This document shows positions 47,601 through 58,450 of a DNA stretch of 64,000 nt, piece after piece. Location of the stretch: NCBI RefSeq assembly GCF_947172395.1, contig NC_069092.1, forward strand, positions 6,059,418 to 6,123,417, in the 5' to 3' direction. A model generated the notes under the pieces. The model ran no database searches, was not told where the DNA came from, and worked only from the letters and a program-made list of their open reading frames with translations. The position numbers and the translations under genes are program-made. This stretch comes from Bicyclus anynana. Its lineage: Eukaryota > Arthropoda > Insecta > Lepidoptera > Nymphalidae. Each line of letters begins with the position of its first letter. The stretch's first letter is position 1.

Positions 47601-49104
47601 TTGTATCGGTTATTGCGGGAATTAAACATAAATTAAAAACCTATATAGTAATAGTAGGTACCTAGACAAATCATACGTAAAAACTTCAGGTTGTGGTCAG
47701 AGAGTTAGGGACTAGGGTTTTTGCTATCGCTATCTGTATGTATTTTTTCGTTGAAAAAAAGTTCATGTCAAAGTTATTTTATTCTACTTAGGTACTTATT
47801 TTATAATTATCATCTTATTATAGCTAAAAATCTACTTGTAAGGCTCACACAAACGATGAAAATGCTAAAAGTGACATTTAAGATTTTAATTATCACCTAC
47901 AATAATCAATTTGACTTTGACTCCTTTCAGAAACTTCGAGATGGCAGTAACTTTCAGTGACACAAACATTGTCGGAGGTATTCCAAAGCAATCGCAGAAG
48001 CTACCTACAAAGTGCCATAGACAAGAAAGAAAATGAAGAAAAACGAGGGATGCGAAATCGGAGGATATTTTGTTCGAATGTTTTTGGCCATTGAAATGGC
48101 CAACATGAGTGCAAGGGAGGCGCTGGTGCATCATCAGGGGCATAGCTACCGCTGTATTAGCCGTTTCAATAATATGGGGCCCTCGGACTACAGAGGCCCC
48201 TTAAATGTGAAAGCAAAAATTAGTAAGATGTAGGTAATCCACAAGCTCTTTTTTCCCTAGTTAAGCGTGCGCCCAAATATACTAAGCGATGATTTTTGTG
48301 TCTTTTGTGAGAAATCTTTACCGTTCATTTGGGCCCCTCCAAGGCATGCTACGCCACTGTGCATCATCAAGCTCAAATATCACGTACCGTTCATTTTATC
48401 ATGTACCGCGATATTTCAATGAAATTTTGAATAATTTTCAAAACAAAATCGGTTGCAAATTTTGTTCTGCGATTACAATATTACAGAAACAGATATAGCT
48501 ATGAAAAACTGATTTATGGGACCTTTGACCTTGAATATCTTAAGGTGCAGACACGAGGTTGTGTGAAACTTTTGAGACAACATTAAAAAGATCGTGTATA
48601 CGAATTTTAAGCTTATATATCTTTCTCAGGTTCTTCTTTTCGTGGCTTATTTTTTAGCTTATCAATAATATTATATGTCGACATGTAAAAATATTTAAAT
48701 GTAAAAGTATTTGAATTAAAGCTTATTATATAGCTATTGTAATAATATACTTTTATCGGTGAAGTAATAAGAAAACTTATGGTATTTTTTTATCCCGTTG
48801 CTCTATTATAGAACTGTATCAGCAACTCAATGCCAGTAAGATTACTTTACCAATAGGATTCATTTCATATTAGATTGAGTATTTAGCTTAAAAGTATTTT
48901 CATAAAACATCAAAGCTACTTACAAATATAATATGTAAGTGATAGAAAGGAAAACATCGATCCCTTGTGCCTTAATTTGTAAAATATGAACCTGATTAGG
49001 TATCTATCAAGTGTCATATTTCAAGCTATATGTTAAAAAATACCCATTGGAATATACAATTCCTTATATTAAACAAAATTATATTAGTTAATATATTTCT
49101 GTCA
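44636..49104. other. Long noncoding stretch; candidate island 47400-47640
   Basis: No gene is supported. The frames at 45913-46438 (-), 46592-46792, 47226-47408 (-) and 47721-48498 show no domains. The 47400-47640 island holds GGATTAATTTAATTAACTAC, a run of homeodomain cores, beside GC-rich words. The rest is AT-rich. Confidence 0.35.
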
Positions 49105-49225
49105 GTTATGGTAGGCGTCCACATATCTACATCGTACGTATCGGTCGCATCGCATCAAACTGGTTTTTAATATTACCGTAGATAAAATCCGTCCAATGCG
49201 ATCCGTACGATGCGGATCAGTGGAC
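49105..49225. mobile_element. Fold-back MITE-like element
   Basis: GGCGTCCACATATCTACATC and CGTACG...CGCATCGCATC on the left are mirrored by GATGCGGATCAGTGGACGC on the right. The imperfect arms are ~45 bp around an AT-rich centre (GGTTTTTAATATTACC). Confidence 0.55.
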
Positions 49226-49331
49226 GCACTTGTGTGACTTTTTATACAATTATTATACATTATACAATCCGTTTGATGTGCTGCGTTTATTACGCACCTA
49301 CGCTGCGGATCTGTGATGATATTTAGTGCAT

Positions 49332-49368
49332 GAGTAATTTGTAAACTTAGGTAGTTTACAAATTACTC
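49332..49368. repeat. Perfect 16-bp-arm hairpin, 5-nt loop
   Basis: 49332-49347 (GAGTAATTTGTAAACT) is the exact reverse complement of 49353-49368; the loop is TAGGT. Confidence 0.9.
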
Positions 49369-52159
49369 GACTTTTCGGATTTCAGGTAGGTAGGTATTGT
49401 TTAACATTTTTGCTTTTCAGGTAAAACTAGGCAGGTTTAGATACTTACTGAAAGGTACTAGTGTCAAGAATATAAAGATGTAGGTACAAGTACATTATAA
49501 TTACTTATTGGAATAGTAACAATTTCGACGTTGCATCGAAAAATGTTGAGGAAATGGTATGTTTAACCTACAAGTGTTAAGTGATGAAAATGTGAATATT
49601 ATTGAAATTAAAAAAATATAATCATTAAAGCTTGAGAAGATAATTAATTAATACAAATGTACTTGTAGGTACCTTCTTAGGTACTATTAAATATTCTGTG
49701 GCAAAGGTGTTCATAAAGTTCCATTTACTGTATTTACTTACAATGAAATTGTCTATTAGGACAATAAAGGATTTCAAAGCTCAATCACAAAAATACCTTA
49801 AAAAAGTCTTGAAACCTTCAAGGTGTTATTAAACAGTCACATAATAATTTCTCTCTTTCAGTCATCAAATAAGACAAACCAATGAAAATAAGAATACTAA
49901 GAAATTAATGTGAGTCTGTTTTTCTTTGAGTATTTATTGGCCAGATATATTTCCACTTCATTTAATAGGATACAAACGTAGTATACCTACCTAATAGACA
50001 TAGCATCGTTTAATGGAATAATCCGAGATAACGGTATAAACATTGTAAATTGTAGGATAATAATGTTTATTATCACGACACCATAACTCGTGTGTTCCTA
50101 TGTAAAGACATTACATTATCTAAAAACATGTTAATCACCCATTAAGAATTCAAGAGAGCTTAACCCTGGTATCGCGTCTGTAAGTCGACTTTGTATCTTG
50201 ATGTATATACGGAGAAAAATCTTAATTCCACGCGAAGATTTGTGCGTTTAAGAACACGGCCCATTAAGAGGTGTCGTCGGATTTATGACCAATTAAAATC
50301 TATATCGTGGAGCCAATTAAAGCGCTGTTGGTTTATTGGTATTGGATGCTGTGTTTATCGCTTTTAGATGGCAATTGAACCGGTTGCGGCTTCTCCGTTT
50401 ATAGATGACTACAGGCGGTCAACTAACAACGGGTTACCTCAAGGGATTGAAGTAATCTTTGTTTAAAATATTTCATTACTTTATTCGTACCTAACAACTA
50501 TGTACCTACCTATTTATAGTGGATCCAAAATTGTTCTATTTTTGTGTTTGAGTTACATGATAGTTATTAGGTATATTGCTCTATTTCTAGAAATTTCGTC
50601 TTCCCTGAAGAAAGCTGAAATTTTCGCAAAGAAAAGTAGTAAAATTCATCCAAAATGGATTAGTGGTTTAGCCGTGAAAAAGACAGAGAGACTTACTTTC
50701 ATATTTATAATAGTTGTTCATATTTATAATGGTTAGTAGTAATAATCTAGGCCTTAGTCCATGGATGAACAATTGGTACACAGAGATTCCTTTTTCAGAC
50801 CACGCAGTTTGTTGTTTTGCTAAATCAATAAAAGTTTTTAAGTATAAATAACTGTTTCAAACCAAATTCGCTTTTAAATATAAGCGATTTTTAAATAATT
50901 GAATAACTTAAATTGTCAAATTATTTTATGGTTTCCTAACTTCTTGATAACTATTTTACAGAGATAAGCACCACACAATAAACATATTCTTGTAATGTCT
51001 GAGGACCTATAACAGCCAGACCTTCGTATTTTTATAAAAGATGAAAGTTTACCACTTATTGCTCCTATCATAGTTAAGAGGGTAGGTGACATTGAGATAG
51101 TTTTAAGTTCAGGTAATTTCTAGACTCAATTCAATAATAATCAAGACCCCAACTTTTCAAGTACAAACGTATTTTTTTTTTATTTTCTCCGTATTAATAT
51201 GAAAAACCGTGTTCCCAATCGCCAGATAGTAGCTTGAGTAGATGTTCCGTGGCAATTCTTTTTTATATTCTCTTAGATACCCTTAAAGTTTATTCTTTAA
51301 CGGTGTTTTCGGAAGGGTTACCGCAAAGTTAAGTGACTGAAAACTGTGAAAATGGTTTCTTATATTATCCCGCACAAAAAAAACTAACCATAACGCTTTA
51401 TATTTAGATTGTCGAGGGTATGGCCATCTCAGGTTCTAAATCTATAAGAAGTATTTTTTTATTTAAAATATGAATTCTAATTGTGGGCTTGATTTCCATA
51501 CTTAACTTTAATAGTAGATTGTTATAGGTACAAGGCTAAAGAAAGATATACGAAGTATTTTTATTATTTACGCATTAAACCTTTTTCGTTTTATAGTAGG
51601 TAGGCTAGTAGGTACTCGTAACAGACAAAAAAATATACTTTAGCCCCTAGAGGCTGAAATGCTTGATTAGCCCCGCTGTGGAGTGACAGTGTTTAAGAGT
51701 AGTGAAAAATATATTTGTAGTGTAATTTATATAACTTACGTAACTTTATAGTAGGTACAAAGATACCTGACTCGTTGTAAAAAAGCTACCTTACTGAATA
51801 TCTACCTATTTATTAAAGTATTCGAAACAAACAAGAACAACAATACCGAGTATATCAACGATGCACAAAGCAAACAATAAACTCATATAAACATAAAGGC
51901 GTTATCAGCCAATGAATACTAAAACAAACAAGAAATCTTTAACGCTGCAACATAAAGGGGTAGCTGTGAGATTTAATCAGCAGATAAAAAGTGTCGAGGC
52001 GCCCTCTGATGGCTACACGTGATAGCTGACTCCTGGTTATAAAGACAAAAATAATATTTACACACCAAAGGTTTGTTTGATTTTGTAGGTATAATAGACT
52101 GGAAGAGACACAAATATCTGCCGCTCTATTTTTGTTTTTTAATATCATCATCATCATAT
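49369..52159. other. Noncoding DNA; candidate conserved island 50150-50460
   Basis: The island contains two CCAATTAAA words 24 bp apart (50289 and 50313) and AACCGGTT (50378-50385, a grainyhead-type site) in balanced-composition DNA. The frames 50500-50736 and 51939-52157 (-) have no domains. The remainder is AT-rich. Confidence 0.35.
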
Positions 52160-52475
52160 AATATAATATAGAGTATATAAGAGGAAGTCTGAAGGTGGCG
52201 CCAGTGACAGAAAAATTGAGGAGTAGAAGGTTAGCTTGGTATGGACATGTAATGCGTAGAGAGGATATTACTAGAAAAATGTTGAATGTGCAAGTGGAAG
52301 GTCATAAGAGGAGAGGAAGGCCAAAGAAGAGATGGTTGGATTGTGTGAAAGAGGACATGTGTGTAAAAGGAGTGGATGATGAGTTGACGAGTAATAGAAA
52401 CGAATGGAAAAGATTGACATATTTTTCCGACCCCACTTAAGTGGGATAAGGGTAAGGAGATGATGAATATCATCA
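52160..52475 (+). pseudogene. RTE/BovB-like LINE, C-terminal ORF remnant
   Basis: The open frame (52162-52440) encodes EYIRGSLKVAPVTEKLR...RLAWYGHVMRR...RGRPKKRWLDCVKEDM, the diagnostic C-terminal end of insect RTE-like reverse transcriptases downstream of the RT domain. An upstream stop shows 5' truncation, so endonuclease and RT domains are absent. It ends in a short GATGATGA tail. The stretch is undamaged within what remains, which suggests a fairly recent insertion. It faces another LINE tail (52478-52890) tail to tail. Confidence 0.85.
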
Positions 52476-52477
52476 TC

Positions 52478-52890
52478 ATCATATCAGCCAATGGACGTCC
52501 ACTGCAGGACATAGGCCTTTTATAGAAACTTTCAAACATCACGATACTGAGCCACCTGCATTCAGCGAATCCCTGCGACTCGCTTGATGTCGTCAGTCCA
52601 CCTGGTGGGGAGTCGATCAACACTGCGCTTACTAGTGCGGGGTCGCCATTCCGGCACATTGGGACCCCAACGTCCATCGGCTCTTCGAACTATGTGCCAC
52701 GCCTTCTTATGAGGCCCATAGTTAGCGACCAAGTCTCGGAACCATAAGTCATCACTGGCAACACGCACTGTTCGAAGACTTTTGTCTTCAGGCGCTGAGG
52801 AAAGAAAAGGAGGAAACAGTTTCCCGAATGCAGCCCAGCCGAGTTGGATTCGACGGTTCACCTCTTTCTCGAAATTGGACCTACCTAACG
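52478..52890 (-). pseudogene. RTE-like LINE remnant, frameshifted with internal deletion
   Basis: Read on the minus strand, one frame gives LGRSNFEKEVNRRIQLGWAA and then moves to another frame for LKTKVFEQCVLPVMTYGSET. A deletion then joins to DGRWGPNVPEWRPRTSKRS and RWTDDIKRVAGIR. It ends in a GGCCTATGTCCTGCAGTGG tail with (GAT)n. These are the post-RT segments of an RTE-type endonuclease-reverse transcriptase. The N-terminal endonuclease and most of RT are missing. Confidence 0.85.
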
Positions 52891-52997
52891 ACCTACGAGA
52901 TCCACAGCACGTTAGTAAAGGAGCCATTATGCAAAATGGCTAAAGCGACTGCTGACCTGTTTGGATATCGCTTTCTAAAGTTAACTTAATAAAATCT

Positions 52998-53317
52998 TTT
53001 TTTTTTAATTTTTATAAGTTAGCCCTTGACTGCAATCTCCTTGATGGTAAGTGATGATGCAATCTGAGATGGAAGCGGGCCAACTTTTTAGGAGTAGGAT
53101 GAAAATCCACACCCATATCGGTTTCTACACGACGTCGTACCGAAACGCTAAATAGCTTCGGCGGTACGTTTTTTGAAGGTAGGGTGGTAACTAGCCACGG
53201 CCAAATCCTCCCACTAGCCAGACCTGGACCAACTAAGAAAACCTCAATCGGCCGAAGATCGAACCTGGGACCTCCGTCTTGTAAATCCACCGCGCATACC
53301 GCGCCACGGAAGTGTCA
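52998..53317 (-). mobile_element. tRNA-derived SINE, family A, full-length reference copy
   Basis: On the minus strand the order is GACACTTCCGTGGCGCGGTA (A-box), GACGGAGGTCCCAGGTTCGA (B-box), TTTTCTTAGTTGGTCCAGGT, GGCCGTGGCTAGTTACCACC, TTTCGGTACGACG-type body, ATCATCACTTACCATCAAGG and the A-rich tail. The A-box is short by three bases. This copy shows what the rearranged SINE at 22421-22750 has lost. Confidence 0.85.
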
Positions 53318-53454
53318 AAAACATACGTCAATGTTAGTGAATTAGACTGTCGGACGATTCCGACCGGCTTAGCTGAGTAACACCTCAGAAAAAGAAGAGT
53401 ACTTAGGTGGAGTTTCGAACGAAGTATTCTTATTGTACTGGTGTTACACCCTAA

Positions 53455-53503
53455 CATCACCCACGGGAACGGGAACTACGCGGGTGAAACGCAACATTCT
53501 GGT
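53455..53503 (+). mobile_element. Helitron-like 3' fragment
   Basis: CACGGGAACGGGAACTACGC then GGGTGAAACGC is the plus-strand 3' part of the CCCGTTCCCGT family. No ends are preserved. Confidence 0.5.
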
Positions 53504-55484
53504 TAAGGAGGTCAATGACTTAAAATATTTGACACTTTATTATAGAAAAATCTGGATACACTTATTATGTCTTGATGGGGTACAAATCTTTCTGAAAAAG
53601 AAACTTGGTGATTAAAATGTCACCACAAATCTTTATCTGCTCCAAGAGTTAATATTTAATATCTAATTAAATTGGATTTTCTACATTGAGAGAATATCAT
53701 AATGCCGTCTGGACTAGACGAAGATCAAATGGCAATAATAATATAGTTTTAGAGGTTTAACGACCTTGTCCATAGTCAGTTTAACTTCCACTGAATTAGA
53801 AACGTATCTGCAAGACCATTTCAAGCGGGTACATGTTGTTTACTAAATAGAAGTTTACCGTTTTATTATTGGAAATGAATATCTAATAAAGAAAAACAAA
53901 ACATTTTATATAAATTTATATTCAAAAATCTCAAAAAAATACAAGTTACAAACTCCGGCTCGCTCCGGCGGCTCGGTCCTGTCCACCTGCTAGGGGTCTA
54001 CCAACACGGTTCAGGTGTGGGGTCACCATTCAAGACATTGGACCTGAACATACCTATATCAGTTAAGTATCAGTACCTAAGTAGGTATTTAAGTAAAGAA
54101 AATTAACCAACCTTAAGAAGACCTTGCAATCTCTTCAATTTCATCAGAATATTCATTTTCATTAGAATAAAATAGGTACCTACTTGTAATGTACCTACCT
54201 ATATTACCTACAAACCTGAAACAATACAAACTCATGTTATTGCCATAGTTATGTACCTAAGCAATACGGTAAAACAATTGGCAGCTTTACTGTTAAGTAA
54301 TTAAGTAGGTAATAACACAAGTGCGGTATACTTCAAAGCTCTTCAATAAGTAAGTACCTACGAGCAAATTGCCCAATAAAATGAACCCTTCGTTTTTAAA
54401 GTTAACCGTACTTTTAGCTTTCGAAATTTTTATATGTTTTGAAACAGTTTTGACCTATCTGTTAGGAAGTTAACATTGATTAAATAATATTTTTAATAAG
54501 TTTAAGTGGAAAATTAGTTTAATTAACCTATATAGTTACCTAAGTTGTTTAGTCATAGCAAGAAAATAAACCTTTACCACAGAAAACATATTTCCTTTAC
54601 CTATGTTATTTAAGTGATTATGTACCTACTAGTGAGTGAACATCAGTGAGTGAAGTGTTATAGACCTATTGTGTAGATACCTAAATATTGCAGATGTTTT
54701 TCCCATTAGGAGCAATGCCCAAAATGAAAAATATAAAGGTAAGTAATGATCTATATGCTGTATTATTATATTAAAACTAAAAGTAGTTTTACCTACTCTT
54801 TTCCTAAATAGACTTAAAATCAAACCTAGAATTAACAAAAACAAAAGGTAGGTAACATTAATATAACAGTGAATAATTTAATAAAATATTATTTTAATAA
54901 GTGTAAAAAAATGTAAAAGCTCCATCTGTTGTAAAACTGATAATTTACAAAGGTAGCTTTTAAGTTTGCTGAATGAACTATACTTATACTGCCATCTATG
55001 AGCATGCGCGGGAATGACCAAGACAGCGTGCTACGCAGCGCGCTTCGTAGCGTCGTAGTATAAAGCTCTGACGCTAGAGGCTGCTATTATGTTGAACAAA
55101 AATAATTATAATTATTTTAAATTATTAGGGCTAATTGCCCTAGTAAAAGTAAATTAAAAATGATAATAAGTTAAGCTTAAGTTCCTTATTGTATTCTTTC
55201 TCAATAAAAAAAAAAAAATAACGTAGGTAAATTACCTGTAATAAATACCTTGCGAAATTATATTTCCTTCCTATATTTATTTAATGTGTTCAAGTGTTAG
55301 AATACAATTTTTAAGTAATATGATCTATGACGTAAGTAAACAAACTCCTAACATAGAACCTAAAACCTTACTTACTCTTATCATAAAACCTTATTGTTAG
55401 TTGGTTAAAAGCTATTGGTAAACAATTAAGTATAAATAAATAAAAAATAAATATTTTTATTGATTTTATCGATATTATTTATCA
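53504..55484. other. AT-rich noncoding DNA with a short palindromic pocket near 55030
   Basis: GCTACGCAGCGCGCTTCGTAGC (split: GCTACG arm, CAGCGCGCTT loop, CGTAGC arm) lies near 55031-55052, inside GC-richer DNA at 54990-55090. Otherwise TAGGTA words and AT-rich sequence; no gene. Confidence 0.4.
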
Positions 55485-55660
55485 TAATTAGTTTTTAACC
55501 TCCTTGTAGGAGGGAGGTCATGTTTTCTATGGGGAGGTCTAGCCCTGAGGATTGTAGATATAGAACTTAGACCCTCCTTGGTTGCTCCAATGTGGGTTGG
55601 TGGTTTAGGGTGATCGTTTGTTTGGTGATCTGTAATGATCACTGTCGTGTCGTAAAGGGG
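55485..55660 (-). mobile_element. SINE family C, 3' half
   Basis: CTTAGACCCTCCTTGGTTGC, TCCAATGTGGGTTGGTGG and GTAATGATCACTGTCG match 34950-35210 in order and orientation. The tRNA-like head is absent. Confidence 0.6.
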
Positions 55661-55744
55661 TTGTAATACAAAATTCCTTGCCGAGTTGGGAAGTTGGTTG
55701 ATGTTATCAACCAATTTCCCAACGAAAAAAAGCTCAGTCTGTTG

Positions 55745-55850
55745 GTTTAAAATGCACTGAAAAGCAACGCTATTTTTGAGTGTCATGGGCTATATTTTAT
55801 CTGCGTATTCTCACGGGAAAGGGAACTACGCGGGTAAAACGGTGCTAGTG
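55745..55850 (+). mobile_element. Helitron-like 3' half (CCCGTTCCCGT family)
   Basis: TTTGAGTGTCATGGGCTATA, TTCTCACGGGAAAGGGAACT then ACGCGGGTAAAACGGTGCTAG|T. The CTAG end is clean; the 5' half is missing. Confidence 0.65.
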
Positions 55851-55895
55851 TCTAACACAAGGGTTATCTAACAAATGCCAATGTAAAGTCATAAA

Positions 55896-56072
55896 GAAAC
55901 CTGTCTAATAGGCATTCTGCAAAACAGTACATAGGTATAGTACGATAATAAATTCAAGTCAGGAAAATGACATTTTAGTGACAGTTGCACTTGTCATTTT
56001 ATTGACTGGAATTAATAATCGTACTGAAGGTGGATAAACCTAGGTACCTAACACAACTTAAGAAAATCCCTC
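55896..56072. mobile_element. MITE X copy A (fold-back, ~177 bp), with empty hAT-like site
   Basis: The imperfect inverted arms AGTACGATAATAAATTCAAG / GAATTAATAATCGTACT surround GTGACAGTTGCACTTGTCAT. A second copy (57961-58450) matches it end to end apart from a 311-bp insertion. The homologous unbroken junction here (CATTTTATTGACTGG) is the pre-insertion state. Confidence 0.8.
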
Positions 56073-57960
56073 ATAACCATCTGTCCATCACACGAACAAG
56101 GTTCCGCTAGGTGTCCCGTCCCGTCCCGTTGTTTATATTGGCGCAATAAAATAGTTACGACGTGTTGAATAATCGTTTTCACTCAGAGTGACCATAAATT
56201 TGTGTATTTTTAAAGTCACGCCGTTCGGAGTCAATAAAAATTTAACGATTGTGAGGGTGCACGAATTAAATTGTTAAGTATTTTACGCTACTTCTTTGTT
56301 AGTTCCGCCCTGCGAGATAACGCATTTAATTGGCCCCTCTATACGATTGTCTATCGACATTTCTTTTTCTATTTTCGTTTATTTGAATGGGTTATCTTCA
56401 TGCACCTAAATTAATTTGAAAAAAATCAATAGCTCTACGTTTATCGGCTGGACTAGGTCTGTTATGTAATAAGTCGAGTATACAATCACCATAATATGTT
56501 ATAACTACGTACATGACTTATCAATAGGCAGGTAAGCAAGCAGATACTTGCTTAGGATTATTGGTTAATACTGCTCAGGTACTGCTTAGTATGTTTATGT
56601 AGATACTAGATATCGTCATACCTAAACATCACCGGGTTTACTCTTAGTTAAAAATAAAAGGAAAATATTGTTAATGTGTACACACATTTACAACCACATA
56701 GGTAGCTAATAATCTTTATTGAAGCATGAGCTGGCAAAACAAAAAAAATGCTGCTATATACCTGGCGGCAACCAGCATAGGACGGGAAATCTAGTCAGTG
56801 GACAGGGCAATCAGCGATTGAAAGCGTGATACAGGGACCTCTTGAAGACCTACAGAGCCGCTACATTAAGAAGAAGTGAAATGGGCAGGCTAACTCTGAG
56901 CTTTTATAAAATGAGGAAAGTCTGGCTGTGACAGCTCGCATTCTACTAAGTATACAATAATTAAATATGTATCTACCTATCTAATAGAAATTCACGAGGA
57001 ATTTTACTCTTTAACTGAATCCTTGCTCTCGTGACTAGTAGGTATGTAGGGCTCATGTGGTCTTGGGTCTTAAGTTTAGTCTTGTCTTATGACTATTAAT
57101 TAAAAAGATTAGCTTAGCCCCTCTCCTATGGGAGGAATCTTGTACCTAGCAGGCCATTGATTTTAATGGCCTAGCGGATAATGGATGCTAATGATACCTT
57201 TGCTTAGCTAATTCTTAATCAACATTCAACCTAATTTTATTACCTACTTTTTATAGTCCTATCTCAAAAAAATGGGGTTTCCTTATCATAGACCTAGTTT
57301 CAGCTCTCTTAATAAAATATCTAGGCTCTAAGTAAGTAGGTACCTAGTTATAATAAATAAGTATCGATAGCTATACAAATAGGCACCGAGTAGGTACCAA
57401 AAGGTTACAGTTACCACATAAATACTCACGCAATTCGGTTTGCGCCCATAAACAGACAAACGTTGAGAAGTTATTCGTAACGTTCCTCAAAGCAATCTAT
57501 CTGGAGGCCTCGCAATATCGGTTTCTCAACGATTAACAGAGGGCGTGCGTGCCCTTCGCTTTTATGGCATACTTTTACGACGTCGTAAAACCGGCTATAG
57601 GCCATAATCTTTTTCCGAGCTCCCTAGACCCGCTCATAGATGGCGCTAAACAAAACTAAAATCACTGTCAACTAAATGTTAAAGTTTTATTGTGTGTTTC
57701 GCTAATGTGGTGTGAAATTAATAGGCAATAATGCTTTTATGGGTGCTCGTGACGGTTTATAGGGTCATAAAGCGCAGGTGTATGCTGGTGTTTGTTTTAC
57801 TTGACCACACGTCATTTATTGTCTGAAAACAAACGCCTACACTAGTGATTAAGTACCTAGATACCTTGTTTTTGATAGGTTAACTAATTACCTAGTTTAT
57901 GGAATGTACTACCTAGGTAGTTTATGTGGTTCAGAAGTCTAGTGTAGGTAAAGTTTTGTA
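56073..57960. other. Noncoding DNA; islands 56085-56400 and 57410-57840
   Basis: Both islands are balanced in composition and repeat-free. The second contains TTTATGGC (57561), a perfect 18-bp palindrome (57573-57590) and repeated TTTATGGG/TTTATAGG words. 56750-56950 is unassigned. 57110-57190 may hold a worn SINE C tail. No gene. Confidence 0.35.
57561..57590. promoter_or_regulatory. Candidate posterior-Hox/CRE motif cluster
   Basis: TTTATGGC (57561-57568) matches Abd-B/caudal-class sites. TTTTACGACGTCGTAAAA (57573-57590) is a perfect palindrome with a central GACGTC (CRE half-sites) flanked by TTTTACGA, an Abd-B-like word on both strands. Motifs are seen directly; function is inference. 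Confidence 0.35.
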
Positions 57961-58450
57961 GAAACCTGTTTAATAGGTATTCTGGAAAACAGTACATAGA
58001 TAAAGTACTATTAATAATTCCAGTCAGTAAAATGACATTTCAGTGACAGTTGCACTTGTCATTTTACCTCAGACCAATTATAGAAGGACCTGTATCGCAC
58101 TCATAGTCACGAATAAAATAGTCTGTCATTTTCTGAGGAAAACGAGCTTAGATTTGGTATATATCTTATACTAAACTAAAAGTTTTTGCCCGTTTTTTAC
58201 ACCATTCAATTACACAGAAAGGTATTTTTACGGAGCTCTTTAACTGACGAACACGGATTACGACTATTTAACATCGATACTGTAGAAACAGTTTTTATAA
58301 TCGCATTAGATCGTTGATCATATACTTTGACAGAAAAGTAATGTCAAGCGAGGCAGGTCCTACAATAATTGGTCTGAGCATTTTACTGACTGGAATAATC
58401 GTACTATAGGTAGATAATTCTAGGTACCTAACACAACTTAAGAAAATTCT
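57961..58450. mobile_element. MITE X copy B, interrupted by a nested MITE
   Basis: The left part (57961-58067) and right part (58379-58450) together correspond to 55896-56072. The interruption is the element at 58068-58378. Confidence 0.8.
58068..58378. mobile_element. hAT-like MITE, 311 bp, 25-bp TIRs, 8-bp target duplication
   Basis: The ends CTCAGACCAATTATAGAAGG and (inverted) CTCAGACCAATTATTGTAGG match for 25 bp with two differences. It is flanked by CATTTTAC on both sides (58060-58067 and 58379-58386). An 8-bp duplication is the hallmark of hAT-class transposition. The interior is noncoding. Copy A at 55896-56072 is an empty-site paralogue. Confidence 0.88.
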
